From an uncultured Flavobacteriaceae bacterium (GTDB taxonomy: Bacteria; Bacteroidota; Bacteroidia; Flavobacteriales; Flavobacteriaceae), in assembly GCA_947311815.1 (NCBI GenBank), contig CAMZMA010000104.1, positions 1 to 22,426 of the forward strand: a DNA stretch of 22,426 bases. The letters run 5' to 3'. Below the pieces are notes generated by a model that saw only the letters and a program-made list of their open reading frames with translations, was not told the origin of the DNA and ran no database searches. This document shows positions 1-7,959 of this stretch, in pieces; within the stretch, counting starts at the first letter, position 1; each line of letters opens with the position of its first letter. The position numbers and the translations under genes are program-made.

Positions 1-45
1 ATACCAATCTCCTTGAGACAACACCGAATCACCTACTTGAGAAAG
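1..45. repeat. Inverted repeat, left arm
   Basis: This arm is the reverse complement of 138-182 with one mismatch (base 39 against base 144). The innermost-to-outer perfect part is 38 bp (1-38 against 145-182). The arm reaches the window edge, so its true length is unknown. It carries porU codons 18-32 on the minus strand. The single mismatch changes codon 20 from CAA (Gln) here to AAA (Lys) in the right arm. Confidence 0.95.
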
Positions 46-96
46 AAGGAATTGAGCTGTAAAAAGAAGAATAAAAAGCAGTCTATTTTTTTTCAT
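1..96 (-). CDS. porU: Inverted 5' end of porU (signal peptide), partial
   Basis: Read leftward, an ATG at 96-94 opens 32 codons that run off the window at base 1. The product starts with a basic MKKNR n-region and a hydrophobic LLFILLFTA core, then ends LSQ before VGDSVLSQGDWY, which is a typical flavobacterial Sec signal peptide. The last 13 residues (V20-like region onward) match those encoded on the + strand at 147-182, where the body of porU continues. This is therefore the missing start of porU lying on the wrong strand. Joined in frame at the repeat, it would give a protein of about 1130 residues. Bases 97-137, upstream of this ATG, hold no clear TAnnTTTG promoter. It is either one state of an invertible segment or an assembly fold-back; the sequence alone cannot decide. 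Confidence 0.75.
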   Translation of the reverse strand, partial: MKKNRLLFILLFTAQFLLSQVGDSVLSQGDWY

Positions 97-137
97 AATC
101 ACATTCAAATAACGTAAATAATTTTCACATATTTTAG

Positions 138-182
138 CTTTCTAAAGTAGGTGATTCGGTGTTGTCTCAAGGAGATTGGTAT
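138..182. repeat. Inverted repeat, right arm
   Basis: This is the partner of 1-45 and lies inside the porU reading frame on the + strand. The 92 bases between the arms (46-137) hold the porU start codon, most of its signal peptide and 41 bases of upstream DNA, all in minus orientation. Inverting that segment places the ATG in frame with the + strand porU body with no stop or frameshift. Confidence 0.95.
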
Positions 183-3100
183 AAGTTTTCTATTGATGCT
201 ACAGGGGTTTATAAGATTGATAAAAATTTACTACAAAAAATTGGAATATCTACCTCTAATTTGAATCCGAAGAAAATTCATATTTATGGTAATGGAGGGC
301 AATTACTACCTGTAAAAAATAGTGATGCTAGATATGACGATTTACAAGAAAACGCCATCTATGTAGAGGGAGAAGATGATGATGTTTTTAATAATAGCGA
401 TTATATTCTTTTTTATGCGAAAGGACCGCATGATTGGATTTTAAATGCCGTCAATCAAACGGGTTTTCACAGGCAAAATATTTATGATGATAAAGCCTAT
501 TATTTTATAACTGTAAATGATACTGATGGAAAACGTATAGAAACATCGCCAGAAGTAGTAGGTAATGCTACCGTACAAATTACCACTTTTAATGATTTTC
601 TTTTTTATGAAAAAGAAGAAAAAAATCTTTTTAATGTGGGTCAACAATGGTTTGGAGAGAATTTTAGTATCGAAAACACATATAATTTTCAATTTCCTTT
701 TCCGAATACTGTTGCAAATACTGATGTTAACATAAAAGTAAGAGGTGTTGCAATTTCATCCAATCCTTCTTCTATGAATGTTAAGGTAAATAATCAAGAT
801 ATAATGACGCTTTCGTATTCACCCATTAGCGGGTCACTTACGTTAGCAAATACAAGAGTTGTCAGTGGGGTTATTCAAAACGTTAGTAATTCATTAGAGG
901 TTTTGGTGTCCTATAATAATGGTGGCATTCCGTCTGCTGATGCGTATTTAGATTATATAGAAATTACAGGAAAGAAAAATTTAAAAGTAGATGATAAACA
1001 ATTTTCTTTTAGAAGTTTTGATGCAGCAAATGCAATCGGAATTGTAAATTATCAACTACAAAATGCGTCTGCTATTTTTCAGTTGTGGGATGTTTCGGAC
1101 GCAATTAATCCTAAAAAAATAAGCAATCAATCTGCAGGAAATTCTTTTTCGTTTACTGCAAACGGAGGTGTTTTAAAAGAATATGTGGTTGTAAATAATG
1201 CAGATTTTTACATCCCTAAAACGATAAAAAACTCAAAAGTTAAAAATCAGAATGTACATGCAATCAAAGATGTTAATTATATCATTATAACAAATTCTAC
1301 CTTGTTTAATGAGGCGCAACGATTGGCAAATTATCATCAAAATAACTCTAATTTAACAACAAAAGTGGTGTTGTTAGATGAGGTTTATAACGAATTTTCT
1401 TCTGGCTCTAAGGATATTACAGGAATTAGAGATTTTATAAAACATGTTTATTCAAACAATTCATCTGCAGATAAAAAACTAAAATATGTGTGCTTTTTTG
1501 GCGATTCGTCTTATGATTATAAAGATAGAATAACAGATAACAACAATGTTGTACCCGTATTTGAAGCCTATACCAGTTTTAATTTGGCAGAATCTTATGT
1601 AACAGATGATTTTTTTGTGATGCTAGATCCAGATGAAGGTACAATGAGTCAGTTTCATACGGTAGATGTTGCTTCTGGTAGAATTCCTGTTACAAATATA
1701 GAGGATGCTAAAAATGTAGTTGATAAAATTTTAAGCTATTACAAACAAGAAGCTCTTGGAGATTGGCGAAATACCGTAACACTTTTGGCGGATGATATTG
1801 ATCAAAATGCAGATATTTCAATTCAAAGTGGTGTAGAAACTATTGCAGATGAAATTAAAAATAACAAACCTGTTTTTAATGTCAATAAAATTTATGCAGA
1901 TGCTTTTGTACAACAAAATTCTTCTGGCGGAGAGCGTTATCCAGAGGTAAAAAATGCAATCACGAACGCCTTAGAAAAAGGTACTTTGTTGTTCGATTAT
2001 TTTGGACATGGAGGAGAAGACGGTTTTGCTTCAGAACGATTTTTAGAAAAGCCTCAAATAAATGCACTGGTAAATCCAACAACTTTACCGCTTTTTATCA
2101 CGGTAACATGCGAGTTTTCACGTTTTGATAATCCAAATAGAGATACCGCAGGAGAATTTATGTTTGTAAATAAAAATGGTGGTGCCGCAAGTATGATTAC
2201 TACAACAAGAGAAGTATATATTTCTACAGGACAATCGTTTAATCAGAAGTTAATAAGAATATTATTGGCCTTTAATAATGAAGATTTGTCGATTGCTGAA
2301 TCATTAGCAAAGGTGAAAAATAATTTCCCGAATTCACGTCAAAAATTTTTCATTTATTATTTTGGCGATCCTGCCATGAAATTAGCCATTCCAAAACCTA
2401 ATGTGCAAATTACTAAAATGAATGGTGTCGATATTACGCAATCAATAGATACTTTAAAAGCCTTATCTAGAGTAACCTTTCAAGGAATAGTAACAGACAA
2501 TAACAACACTACATTAACTGATTTTAATGGAACAATTTCTACCATTGTGTATGATAAATCTATTGATAAAACAACCTTAGATAATGATGGTTTTGGTATA
2601 AATATGGTGTTTGATTCTAGAGAAAGTAAATTGTTTAGAGGAAAATCATCTGTAGAAAATGGTGTGTTTAATTTCGAATTTATTGTGCCAAAAGATATTA
2701 AAATAGCCTACGGAAAAGGGAAATTAAGTTTTTATGCAGAAAACGGAACATCCGACAAAGCAGGTGCAAATTTTGATGTTACAGTTGGCGGTATTAACGA
2801 AAATGCAGCAACAGATACTGTAGGGCCAGAAATACAATTGTTTTTAAATGACGAATCTTTTATTGATGGCGGTAACACAAATACATCGCCAAATCTCATA
2901 GTTTCTTTATCAGATAGTAGCGGAATTAACACTTCGGTTACGGCAATAGATCATGATATTGTTGCTGTTTTAGATGGTGATGAGTCTAATCCAATAGTGC
3001 TAAATGATTATTATCAGACTGATTTAGATAATTTTACCAAAGGAAAAGCAACCTATAAACTAAGAGATTTATCGGTAGGTATGCATACCTTAAAAGTAAA

Positions 3101-3479
3101 AGGTTGGGATACTTACAATAATTCATCAACCGCTACGTTAAACTTCGTGGTGGTAAGTGATACCGTTTTTCATTTAGAAAATGTGTTAAATTACCCCAAT
3201 CCGTTTGTAAATTATACCGAATTTTGGTTTAATCATAACAAGCCAAACGAATCGTTAGAAGTGCAAGTTCAAATATTTACAGTTTCGGGTAAATTAATAA
3301 AAACAATTAATCAATTAGTACAAACAACAGGAACACTGTCAAGAAATATCACTTGGAATGGTTTAGATGATTTTGGAAACAAAATAGGAAAAGGAGTGTA
3401 TGTGTATAAATTAAAAGTAAAATCAACGGCAAGTAATTTAGTAGCAGAGAAGTATGAAAAATTAGTAATACTTCAATAA
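159..3479 (+). CDS. porU: Type IX secretion sortase PorU, 5' end displaced
   Basis: PorU is the gingipain-like C25 cysteine protease at the cell surface that removes C-terminal sorting domains from type IX cargo and attaches the cargo to the outer membrane. Residue numbers here count from the GTG at 159. A N-terminal beta-rich region (about 1-365) precedes the C25 domain (about 370-745), with the catalytic His in FGHGGEDG (His617) and Cys in TVTCEFSRF (Cys651). Ig-like beta-sandwich segments follow (about 750-1000). A C-terminal sorting domain starts at LNYPNPF (about 1009) and ends YEKLVILQ. The frame is closed by TAG at 135-137, and only GTG159 or TTG162 could start it, giving no signal peptide. 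The genuine start is on the minus strand at 96. porV follows after 37 bp. In flavobacteria gldJ usually lies upstream, and it is outside the window. Confidence 0.93.
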   Translation: MLSQGDWYKFSIDATGVYKIDKNLLQKIGISTSNLNPKKIHIYGNGGQLLPVKNSDARYDDLQENAIYVEGEDDDVFNNSDYILFYAKGPHDWILNAVNQTGFHRQNIYDDKAYYFITVNDTDGKRIETSPEVVGNATVQITTFNDFLFYEKEEKNLFNVGQQWFGENFSIENTYNFQFPFPNTVANTDVNIKVRGVAISSNPSSMNVKVNNQDIMTLSYSPISGSLTLANTRVVSGVIQNVSNSLEVLVSYNNGGIPSADAYLDYIEITGKKNLKVDDKQFSFRSFDAANAIGIVNYQLQNASAIFQLWDVSDAINPKKISNQSAGNSFSFTANGGVLKEYVVVNNADFYIPKTIKNSKVKNQNVHAIKDVNYIIITNSTLFNEAQRLANYHQNNSNLTTKVVLLDEVYNEFSSGSKDITGIRDFIKHVYSNNSSADKKLKYVCFFGDSSYDYKDRITDNNNVVPVFEAYTSFNLAESYVTDDFFVMLDPDEGTMSQFHTVDVASGRIPVTNIEDAKNVVDKILSYYKQEALGDWRNTVTLLADDIDQNADISIQSGVETIADEIKNNKPVFNVNKIYADAFVQQNSSGGERYPEVKNAITNALEKGTLLFDYFGHGGEDGFASERFLEKPQINALVNPTTLPLFITVTCEFSRFDNPNRDTAGEFMFVNKNGGAASMITTTREVYISTGQSFNQKLIRILLAFNNEDLSIAESLAKVKNNFPNSRQKFFIYYFGDPAMKLAIPKPNVQITKMNGVDITQSIDTLKALSRVTFQGIVTDNNNTTLTDFNGTISTIVYDKSIDKTTLDNDGFGINMVFDSRESKLFRGKSSVENGVFNFEFIVPKDIKIAYGKGKLSFYAENGTSDKAGANFDVTVGGINENAATDTVGPEIQLFLNDESFIDGGNTNTSPNLIVSLSDSSGINTSVTAIDHDIVAVLDGDESNPIVLNDYYQTDLDNFTKGKATYKLRDLSVGMHTLKVKGWDTYNNSSTATLNFVVVSDTVFHLENVLNYPNPFVNYTEFWFNHNKPNESLEVQVQIFTVSGKLIKTINQLVQTTGTLSRNITWNGLDDFGNKIGKGVYVYKLKVKSTASNLVAEKYEKLVILQ

Positions 3480-3516
3480 AAATTAGATATTTGTCAAATC
3501 AACAGAAATCAAAAAA

Positions 3517-4653
3517 ATGAAAAAATTAGGAATCATCGCATTTATATGCATGTTATTTTTACCAAAAGTAACTGCTCAAACTAGAAACGGAATTACTACT
3601 GCAATGCCATTTTTGCTAATAGTACCAGATGCAAGAGCAGGTGCAATGGGCGATGTAGGGGTTACTACATCTGCCGATGCAAACTCATTGTTTCATAATC
3701 CGTCTAAAATAGCATTTGCTCCAAGACAAGTGATGATTGGGATTAACTACTCGCCATGGTTGCGTAATTTAACCAATGATATTTTTATAGGAAGCGCTTC
3801 TTATATCAATAGAATTAGCGAAAATGCTGCTTGGGGAACCGATTTTAAATATTTTTCTCTCGGGCAAATAGATCTTACCGATAATATAGGAAATCCTATA
3901 GGTGTTATAAAACCAAATGAGTTTACAGTATCTGGAACTTATTCTTTAAAATTAAGCGAAACATTTGCCATGGGGGTAAGTTTACGATACATACACTCTA
4001 ATTTAAAATTAACAGTGCAAGACCCAAATTTAAAACCAATTAATTCTTTTGGAGTAGATGTTTCAGGATTTTATCAATCAGAAGAAGAAAATTACGGGAC
4101 TTTTAACGGGAAGTATAAATTGGGTTTTAACATTGCTAATATTGGCCCCAAAGTGTCTTACGTTGTTGGCGAAGAAGATTTTATCCCTACAAATTTAAAA
4201 TTAGGTGGTGGTTTTGATTTTATTTTAGACGATTATAATACCATTAGTACCAATATCGAATTTACAAAATTATTAGTACCAACTCCACCAGAAAGAGATG
4301 CAACAGGTACAATTACTGGCGGAAAAGATGATGATGTAAGTTGGATTTCAGGTGTTTTTCAATCTTTTGGAGATGCTCCAGGAGGTTTTAGCGAAGAAAT
4401 AAAAGAATTTACGTATGGTATTGGTGCAGAATATTTGTACAACGGTGCTTTTGCTTTACGAGGAGGTTACTTTCATGAAAGTGAAATAAAAGGAAACAGA
4501 AAGTACTTTACTTTAGGTGCAGGATTTAAAACCAATGCAATGAATATCGATTTATCATACCTTATTAACTCTTCTGATGTGAACAATCCGTTAGAAAATT
4601 CATTGCGTTTTTCTCTTTCTTTTGATTTAGGTGAAATTTACGAAGATTATTAG
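3517..4653 (+). CDS. porV: Type IX secretion outer membrane protein PorV (LptO)
   Basis: PorV is an outer-membrane beta-barrel of the FadL-related family. It binds the sorting domains of type IX cargo and delivers them to PorU. The 378-residue product starts with a Sec signal peptide (MKKLG, hydrophobic core, cleavage after VTA20 before Q21). The mature start holds the family hallmark PDARAGAMGDVGVTTSADAN followed by HNPSKIAF (about residues 38-70). The remainder is alternating beta strands ending on an aromatic-acidic tail (LGEIYEDY), as expected for a barrel. It lies 37 bp after porU, with no terminator seen between them, so the two are probably cotranscribed. The start is fixed by the signal peptide. 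There is only an A-rich stretch and no Shine-Dalgarno, which is normal for this phylum. Confidence 0.95.
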   Translation: MKKLGIIAFICMLFLPKVTAQTRNGITTAMPFLLIVPDARAGAMGDVGVTTSADANSLFHNPSKIAFAPRQVMIGINYSPWLRNLTNDIFIGSASYINRISENAAWGTDFKYFSLGQIDLTDNIGNPIGVIKPNEFTVSGTYSLKLSETFAMGVSLRYIHSNLKLTVQDPNLKPINSFGVDVSGFYQSEEENYGTFNGKYKLGFNIANIGPKVSYVVGEEDFIPTNLKLGGGFDFILDDYNTISTNIEFTKLLVPTPPERDATGTITGGKDDDVSWISGVFQSFGDAPGGFSEEIKEFTYGIGAEYLYNGAFALRGGYFHESEIKGNRKYFTLGAGFKTNAMNIDLSYLINSSDVNNPLENSLRFSLSFDLGEIYEDY

Positions 4654-4685
4654 TATCTTAGTGCTTTCAAAAGAGAAAACCTTTT

Positions 4686-5168
4686 ATGAAAAAAATAGAA
4701 ATAACTGCATTAGCAAGTGTTTTTAATGATGTGTCAGAATTGTCTTTAGAAGATAGAAACCTAATGACAAAAGCAGTTGAAGCAAGAGCAAAGGCATATG
4801 CTCCGTACTCTAAATTTAGCGTAGGCGCAGCCTTATTATTAGAAAACAATCAAATTATTTTAGGAAGCAATCAAGAAAGTGCCGCATACCCTTCTGGTAT
4901 GTGTGCAGAAAGAGTTGCTGTTTGGAAAGCAGGTTCTGAATTTCCAGGAGTTGCCATTACAAAATTAGCCATTACAGCAAGCTCTACAGAAACAAGGGTA
5001 GATAAACCTGTAGGGCCTTGTGGAGCCTGTAGACAGACCTTGTCTGAATATGAAATGAATCAAAAAAAACCCATGGAAATTCTTTTTATGGGAGAAACAG
5101 GTAAAATTATTAAAACCGAATCGCTATTATCTTTGTTGCCTTTTTCGTTTGATAGTTCTTTTTTATAA
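4686..5168 (+). CDS. cdd: Cytidine deaminase
   Basis: Converts cytidine and deoxycytidine to uridine forms in pyrimidine salvage; cytosolic zinc enzyme. The 160-residue product has the two zinc motifs of the family: SGMCAERVAVWKA with Cys73 as ligand and Glu75 as the proton shuttle, and PCGACRQ with Cys112 and Cys115 as the other ligands. The AYAPYSKFSVGAALL segment (about 38-51) is the usual substrate-side motif. Length fits a homotetrameric cdd with a short N-terminal extension. It begins 32 bp after porV. A cdd gene near porV is, as far as I recall, common in flavobacteria, so the linkage is not evidence of a role in secretion. All catalytic residues are present. Confidence 0.95.
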   Translation: MKKIEITALASVFNDVSELSLEDRNLMTKAVEARAKAYAPYSKFSVGAALLLENNQIILGSNQESAAYPSGMCAERVAVWKAGSEFPGVAITKLAITASSTETRVDKPVGPCGACRQTLSEYEMNQKKPMEILFMGETGKIIKTESLLSLLPFSFDSSFL

Positions 5169-5241
5169 TAACTTCAGAAAATAAACAATTTTTCAAAAAA
5201 CAATCATTTGTTGTTTAATCGTTAATCCAAATATAGAAATC

Positions 5242-6306
5242 ATGATTTCTTCAGTAATTACAGGCACAGGGACATACATTCCTGTCATTCAAAAAGAAAA
5301 TGAAAAGTTTTTAAATCAACAGTTTTTAAATGCTGATGGGACAAATTTCCCTAGCACAAATGATGTGATTATAAAAAAATTTAAATCCATTACGGGTATT
5401 GAAGAGCGTAGATATGCAGAATTAAAACACAATGCATCAGATTTAGGGTATTTTGCAGCTCAAAAAGCCATTGAAGATGCAGGAATCAATCCAGAAGAAT
5501 TAGATTATATTATACTTGCTCATAATTTTGGAGATGTAAAAAGTGCCGCCATTCAAAGTGATATTTTGCCAAGTTTAGCAACAAGAGTAAAACATAGATT
5601 AGGTATTGAAAACCCTAATTGTGTAGCGTACGACATCTTATTTGGTTGCCCAGGTTGGATAGAAGGAGTTATACAAGCACAAGCATTTATTAAAGCAAAA
5701 ATCGCTAAAAAAGTATTGGTAATTGGTGCAGAAACCTTGTCTAGAGTTGTAGATAAAGCAGATAGAGATTCTATGATTTATAGCGACGGGGCAGGAGCTT
5801 GTATTGTAGAAGCAAAAGAAAATACGGATGAAGGTATTATCAGTCACGCATCACAATCATTTACAAAAGAAGAAGCCTACTATTTGTTTTTCGGAAAATC
5901 TTTTAATAAAAATGAAGATCCAGATGTGCGATATATTAAAATGGATGGAAGAAAAATATATGAATTTGCTTTAAATAATGTGCCCAATGCTATGAAGTTA
6001 GCGTTAGATAAAAGCGGTCTTACTATTGATGATGTTAAAAAAGTATTCATTCATCAAGCCAATGAAAAGATGGACGAAGCGATTATAAAACGCTTTTTTA
6101 GACTTTACAAAAAATCAACTCCAGACGGAATTATGCCCATGAGTATCCATAAATTAGGAAACAGTTCGGTAGCAACCGTACCTACATTGTTAGATTTGGT
6201 TTTAAAAGGAAAAGTTGAGCATCAAGAAGTAAATAAAGGCGATGTTATTATTTTAGCATCTGTTGGTGCAGGTATGAATATCAATGCGATTGTGTATCGA
6301 TATTAG
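5242..6306 (+). CDS. 3-oxoacyl-ACP synthase III family protein (FabH-like)
   Basis: Thiolase-fold condensing enzyme of the ketoacyl-ACP synthase III group, which joins an acyl-CoA or acyl donor with malonyl-ACP. The full Cys-His-Asn triad is visible: Cys136 in LFGCPGWIEG, His271 in FIHQANEKMDEAI and Asn307 in KLGNSSVATVPTL. At 354 residues it is somewhat longer than housekeeping FabH. The extra residues lie at the N-terminus, in the QQFLNADGTNFPSTNDV region. It is not next to plsX or rpmF, the usual partners of housekeeping fabH, so it is more likely a paralogue with its own substrate. The neighbours (cdd, guaA) suggest no pathway. The true substrate and product cannot be read from sequence. 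A gap of 73 bp to cdd allows a separate promoter, but none is clear. Confidence 0.88.
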   Translation: MISSVITGTGTYIPVIQKENEKFLNQQFLNADGTNFPSTNDVIIKKFKSITGIEERRYAELKHNASDLGYFAAQKAIEDAGINPEELDYIILAHNFGDVKSAAIQSDILPSLATRVKHRLGIENPNCVAYDILFGCPGWIEGVIQAQAFIKAKIAKKVLVIGAETLSRVVDKADRDSMIYSDGAGACIVEAKENTDEGIISHASQSFTKEEAYYLFFGKSFNKNEDPDVRYIKMDGRKIYEFALNNVPNAMKLALDKSGLTIDDVKKVFIHQANEKMDEAIIKRFFRLYKKSTPDGIMPMSIHKLGNSSVATVPTLLDLVLKGKVEHQEVNKGDVIILASVGAGMNINAIVYRY

Positions 6307-6407
6307 AAAATTTTGTTGTTTTTTGACTCAAACCCCATAAAAATAGGGCAAAAAAGGAAAGGGATGATTTTACGCTATTTATCCTTTAAAAACTAAAACC
6401 AAAATAG

Positions 6408-6415
6408 TATTTTTG
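6408..6415 (+). promoter_or_regulatory. -7 box of guaA promoter
   Basis: TATTTTTG matches the Bacteroidota primary-sigma -7 consensus TAnnTTTG and is followed by CGG and then the guaA ATG at 6419. No convincing TTTG -33 box is seen at the expected distance. If the box is used, transcription would begin at or next to the start codon, giving a leaderless or nearly leaderless mRNA. Confidence 0.5.
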
Positions 6416-6418
6416 CGG

Positions 6419-7954
6419 ATGCAACAACACAACGTACTTATATTAGATTTCGGATCGCAATACACACAACTTATTGCGCGCCGAGTAAGAGAATTAAATA
6501 TTTATTGTGAAATATATCCTTACAATAAAATTCCACAAGACATTCAAAAATTTAAAGCGGTTATTTTATCAGGAAGTCCGTCTTCTGTTCGGTCAGACGA
6601 AGCTCCTCATCCAGATTTATCTGACATAAGAGCTAAAAAACCTTTGTTAGCTGTTTGTTATGGTGCACAATATTTAGCACATTTTTCTGGTGGATTAGTA
6701 GCGCCTTCAAACACAAGAGAGTACGGAAGAGCAAATTTATCATTCATCAAAAAAGACGAAGCTTTCTTTAAAAACATATCCGAAGGTAGTCAGGTTTGGA
6801 TGAGTCATTCTGATACCATCAAAGAGTTGCCAACCAATGCAATTCATTTGGCAAGCACACACGATGTGTTTAATGCAGCTTACAAAATTGAAGGCGAAGA
6901 TACCTATGCCATACAATTTCATCCAGAAGTGTATCATACAACTGACGGAAAACAGTTATTACAAAATTTTTTAGTTGATATAGCAGGTGTCGAACAAAAT
7001 TTTACACCCAATTCTTTTGCAAAAACCACAATTACCGACTTAAAAGAGCAATTAAAAGATGATAAAGTAGTTTTAGGATTATCGGGAGGTGTAGATAGCA
7101 CTGTTGCTGCAGTATTATTGCACAAAGCCATCGGTAAAAATTTACATTGTATTTTTGTAAACAATGGGTTGCTCCGTAAAGACGAATTTTCGAGCGTATT
7201 AAAACAATACGAAGGAATGGGTTTAAACGTAAAAGGCGTAGATGCTTCGGCACGTTTTTTGGATGCACTCAAAGGATTGACAGGTCCAGAAGCCAAAAGA
7301 AAAGCAATCGGACGCGTTTTTATTGAAGTTTTTGATGATGAAGCGCATCAAATAGAAAATGCAAAATGGTTAGCACAAGGTACTATTTATCCAGATGTAA
7401 TCGAGTCGGTTTCTGTAAACGGCGGTCCATCAGCAACTATAAAAAGTCATCATAATGTAGGCGGATTACCCGATTTTATGAAATTAAAAATAGTAGAGCC
7501 TCTACGAATGATTTTTAAAGACGAAGTAAGAAGAGTAGGAGCATCATTGGGTATTGATAAAGAACTCTTAGGAAGACACCCATTTCCTGGTCCTGGATTA
7601 GGAATTCGTATCTTGGGAGATATTACTTCAGAAAAAGTTCGTATTTTGCAGGAGGTAGATGCTATTTTTATCAACGGGCTTAAAGAAGATAATTTGTATG
7701 ATAGAGTTTGGCAAGCAGGTGCTATGTTGTTGCCAGTAAACTCGGTAGGTGTAATGGGAGATGAACGAACTTATGAAAAAGTAGTTGCTTTACGTGCCGT
7801 AGAAAGTACCGATGGTATGACGGCAGATTGGGTAGATTTACCTTATAAATTTTTACAAAAAGTATCTAACAAAATAATTAATAATGTAAAAGGTGTAAAC
7901 AGAGTTGTGTATGATATCAGTTCTAAACCACCCGCCACAATTGAATGGGAATAG
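6419..7954 (+). CDS. guaA: GMP synthase (glutamine-hydrolysing)
   Basis: Amidates XMP to GMP using glutamine and ATP, the last step of guanine nucleotide synthesis. The N-terminal class I glutamine amidotransferase domain (about 1-190) has its triad: Cys80 in LLAVCYGAQY, His168 and Glu170 in IQFHPEVYHT. The ATP pyrophosphatase domain follows, with the PP-loop LSGGVDST (SGGVDS 222-227). The C-terminal dimerisation domain has DRVWQAGAMLLPV and ends in PPATIEWE, the usual GuaA terminus. I chose ATG6419 because the conserved VLILDFGSQYTQLIARRV begins five residues later; an upstream TTG at 6413 would add only two residues and lies in the promoter box. Length 511 is normal. The LysM lipoprotein start lies 5 bp after the stop, so the two are probably coexpressed. 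Confidence 0.97.
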   Translation: MQQHNVLILDFGSQYTQLIARRVRELNIYCEIYPYNKIPQDIQKFKAVILSGSPSSVRSDEAPHPDLSDIRAKKPLLAVCYGAQYLAHFSGGLVAPSNTREYGRANLSFIKKDEAFFKNISEGSQVWMSHSDTIKELPTNAIHLASTHDVFNAAYKIEGEDTYAIQFHPEVYHTTDGKQLLQNFLVDIAGVEQNFTPNSFAKTTITDLKEQLKDDKVVLGLSGGVDSTVAAVLLHKAIGKNLHCIFVNNGLLRKDEFSSVLKQYEGMGLNVKGVDASARFLDALKGLTGPEAKRKAIGRVFIEVFDDEAHQIENAKWLAQGTIYPDVIESVSVNGGPSATIKSHHNVGGLPDFMKLKIVEPLRMIFKDEVRRVGASLGIDKELLGRHPFPGPGLGIRILGDITSEKVRILQEVDAIFINGLKEDNLYDRVWQAGAMLLPVNSVGVMGDERTYEKVVALRAVESTDGMTADWVDLPYKFLQKVSNKIINNVKGVNRVVYDISSKPPATIEWE

Positions 7955-7959
7955 AATAT

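Noticed and set aside
1..182. The long inverted repeat as a transcription terminator or cruciform regulatory site
   Set aside because: The arms are 45 bp and encode matching porU residues on both strands, so it is a duplicated coding segment, not a terminator. There is also a 92-bp spacer and no T run.
6307..6400. Hairpin with CCC/GGG around 6333-6350 as a terminator after the FabH-like gene
   Set aside because: The stem is too short and imperfect and no T run follows.
7945..7959. Start of the LysM lipoprotein at ATG 7945, overlapping guaA
   Set aside because: It adds five residues before a complete lipoprotein signal peptide; ATG 7960 gives the normal basic n-region and correct distance to the lipobox.
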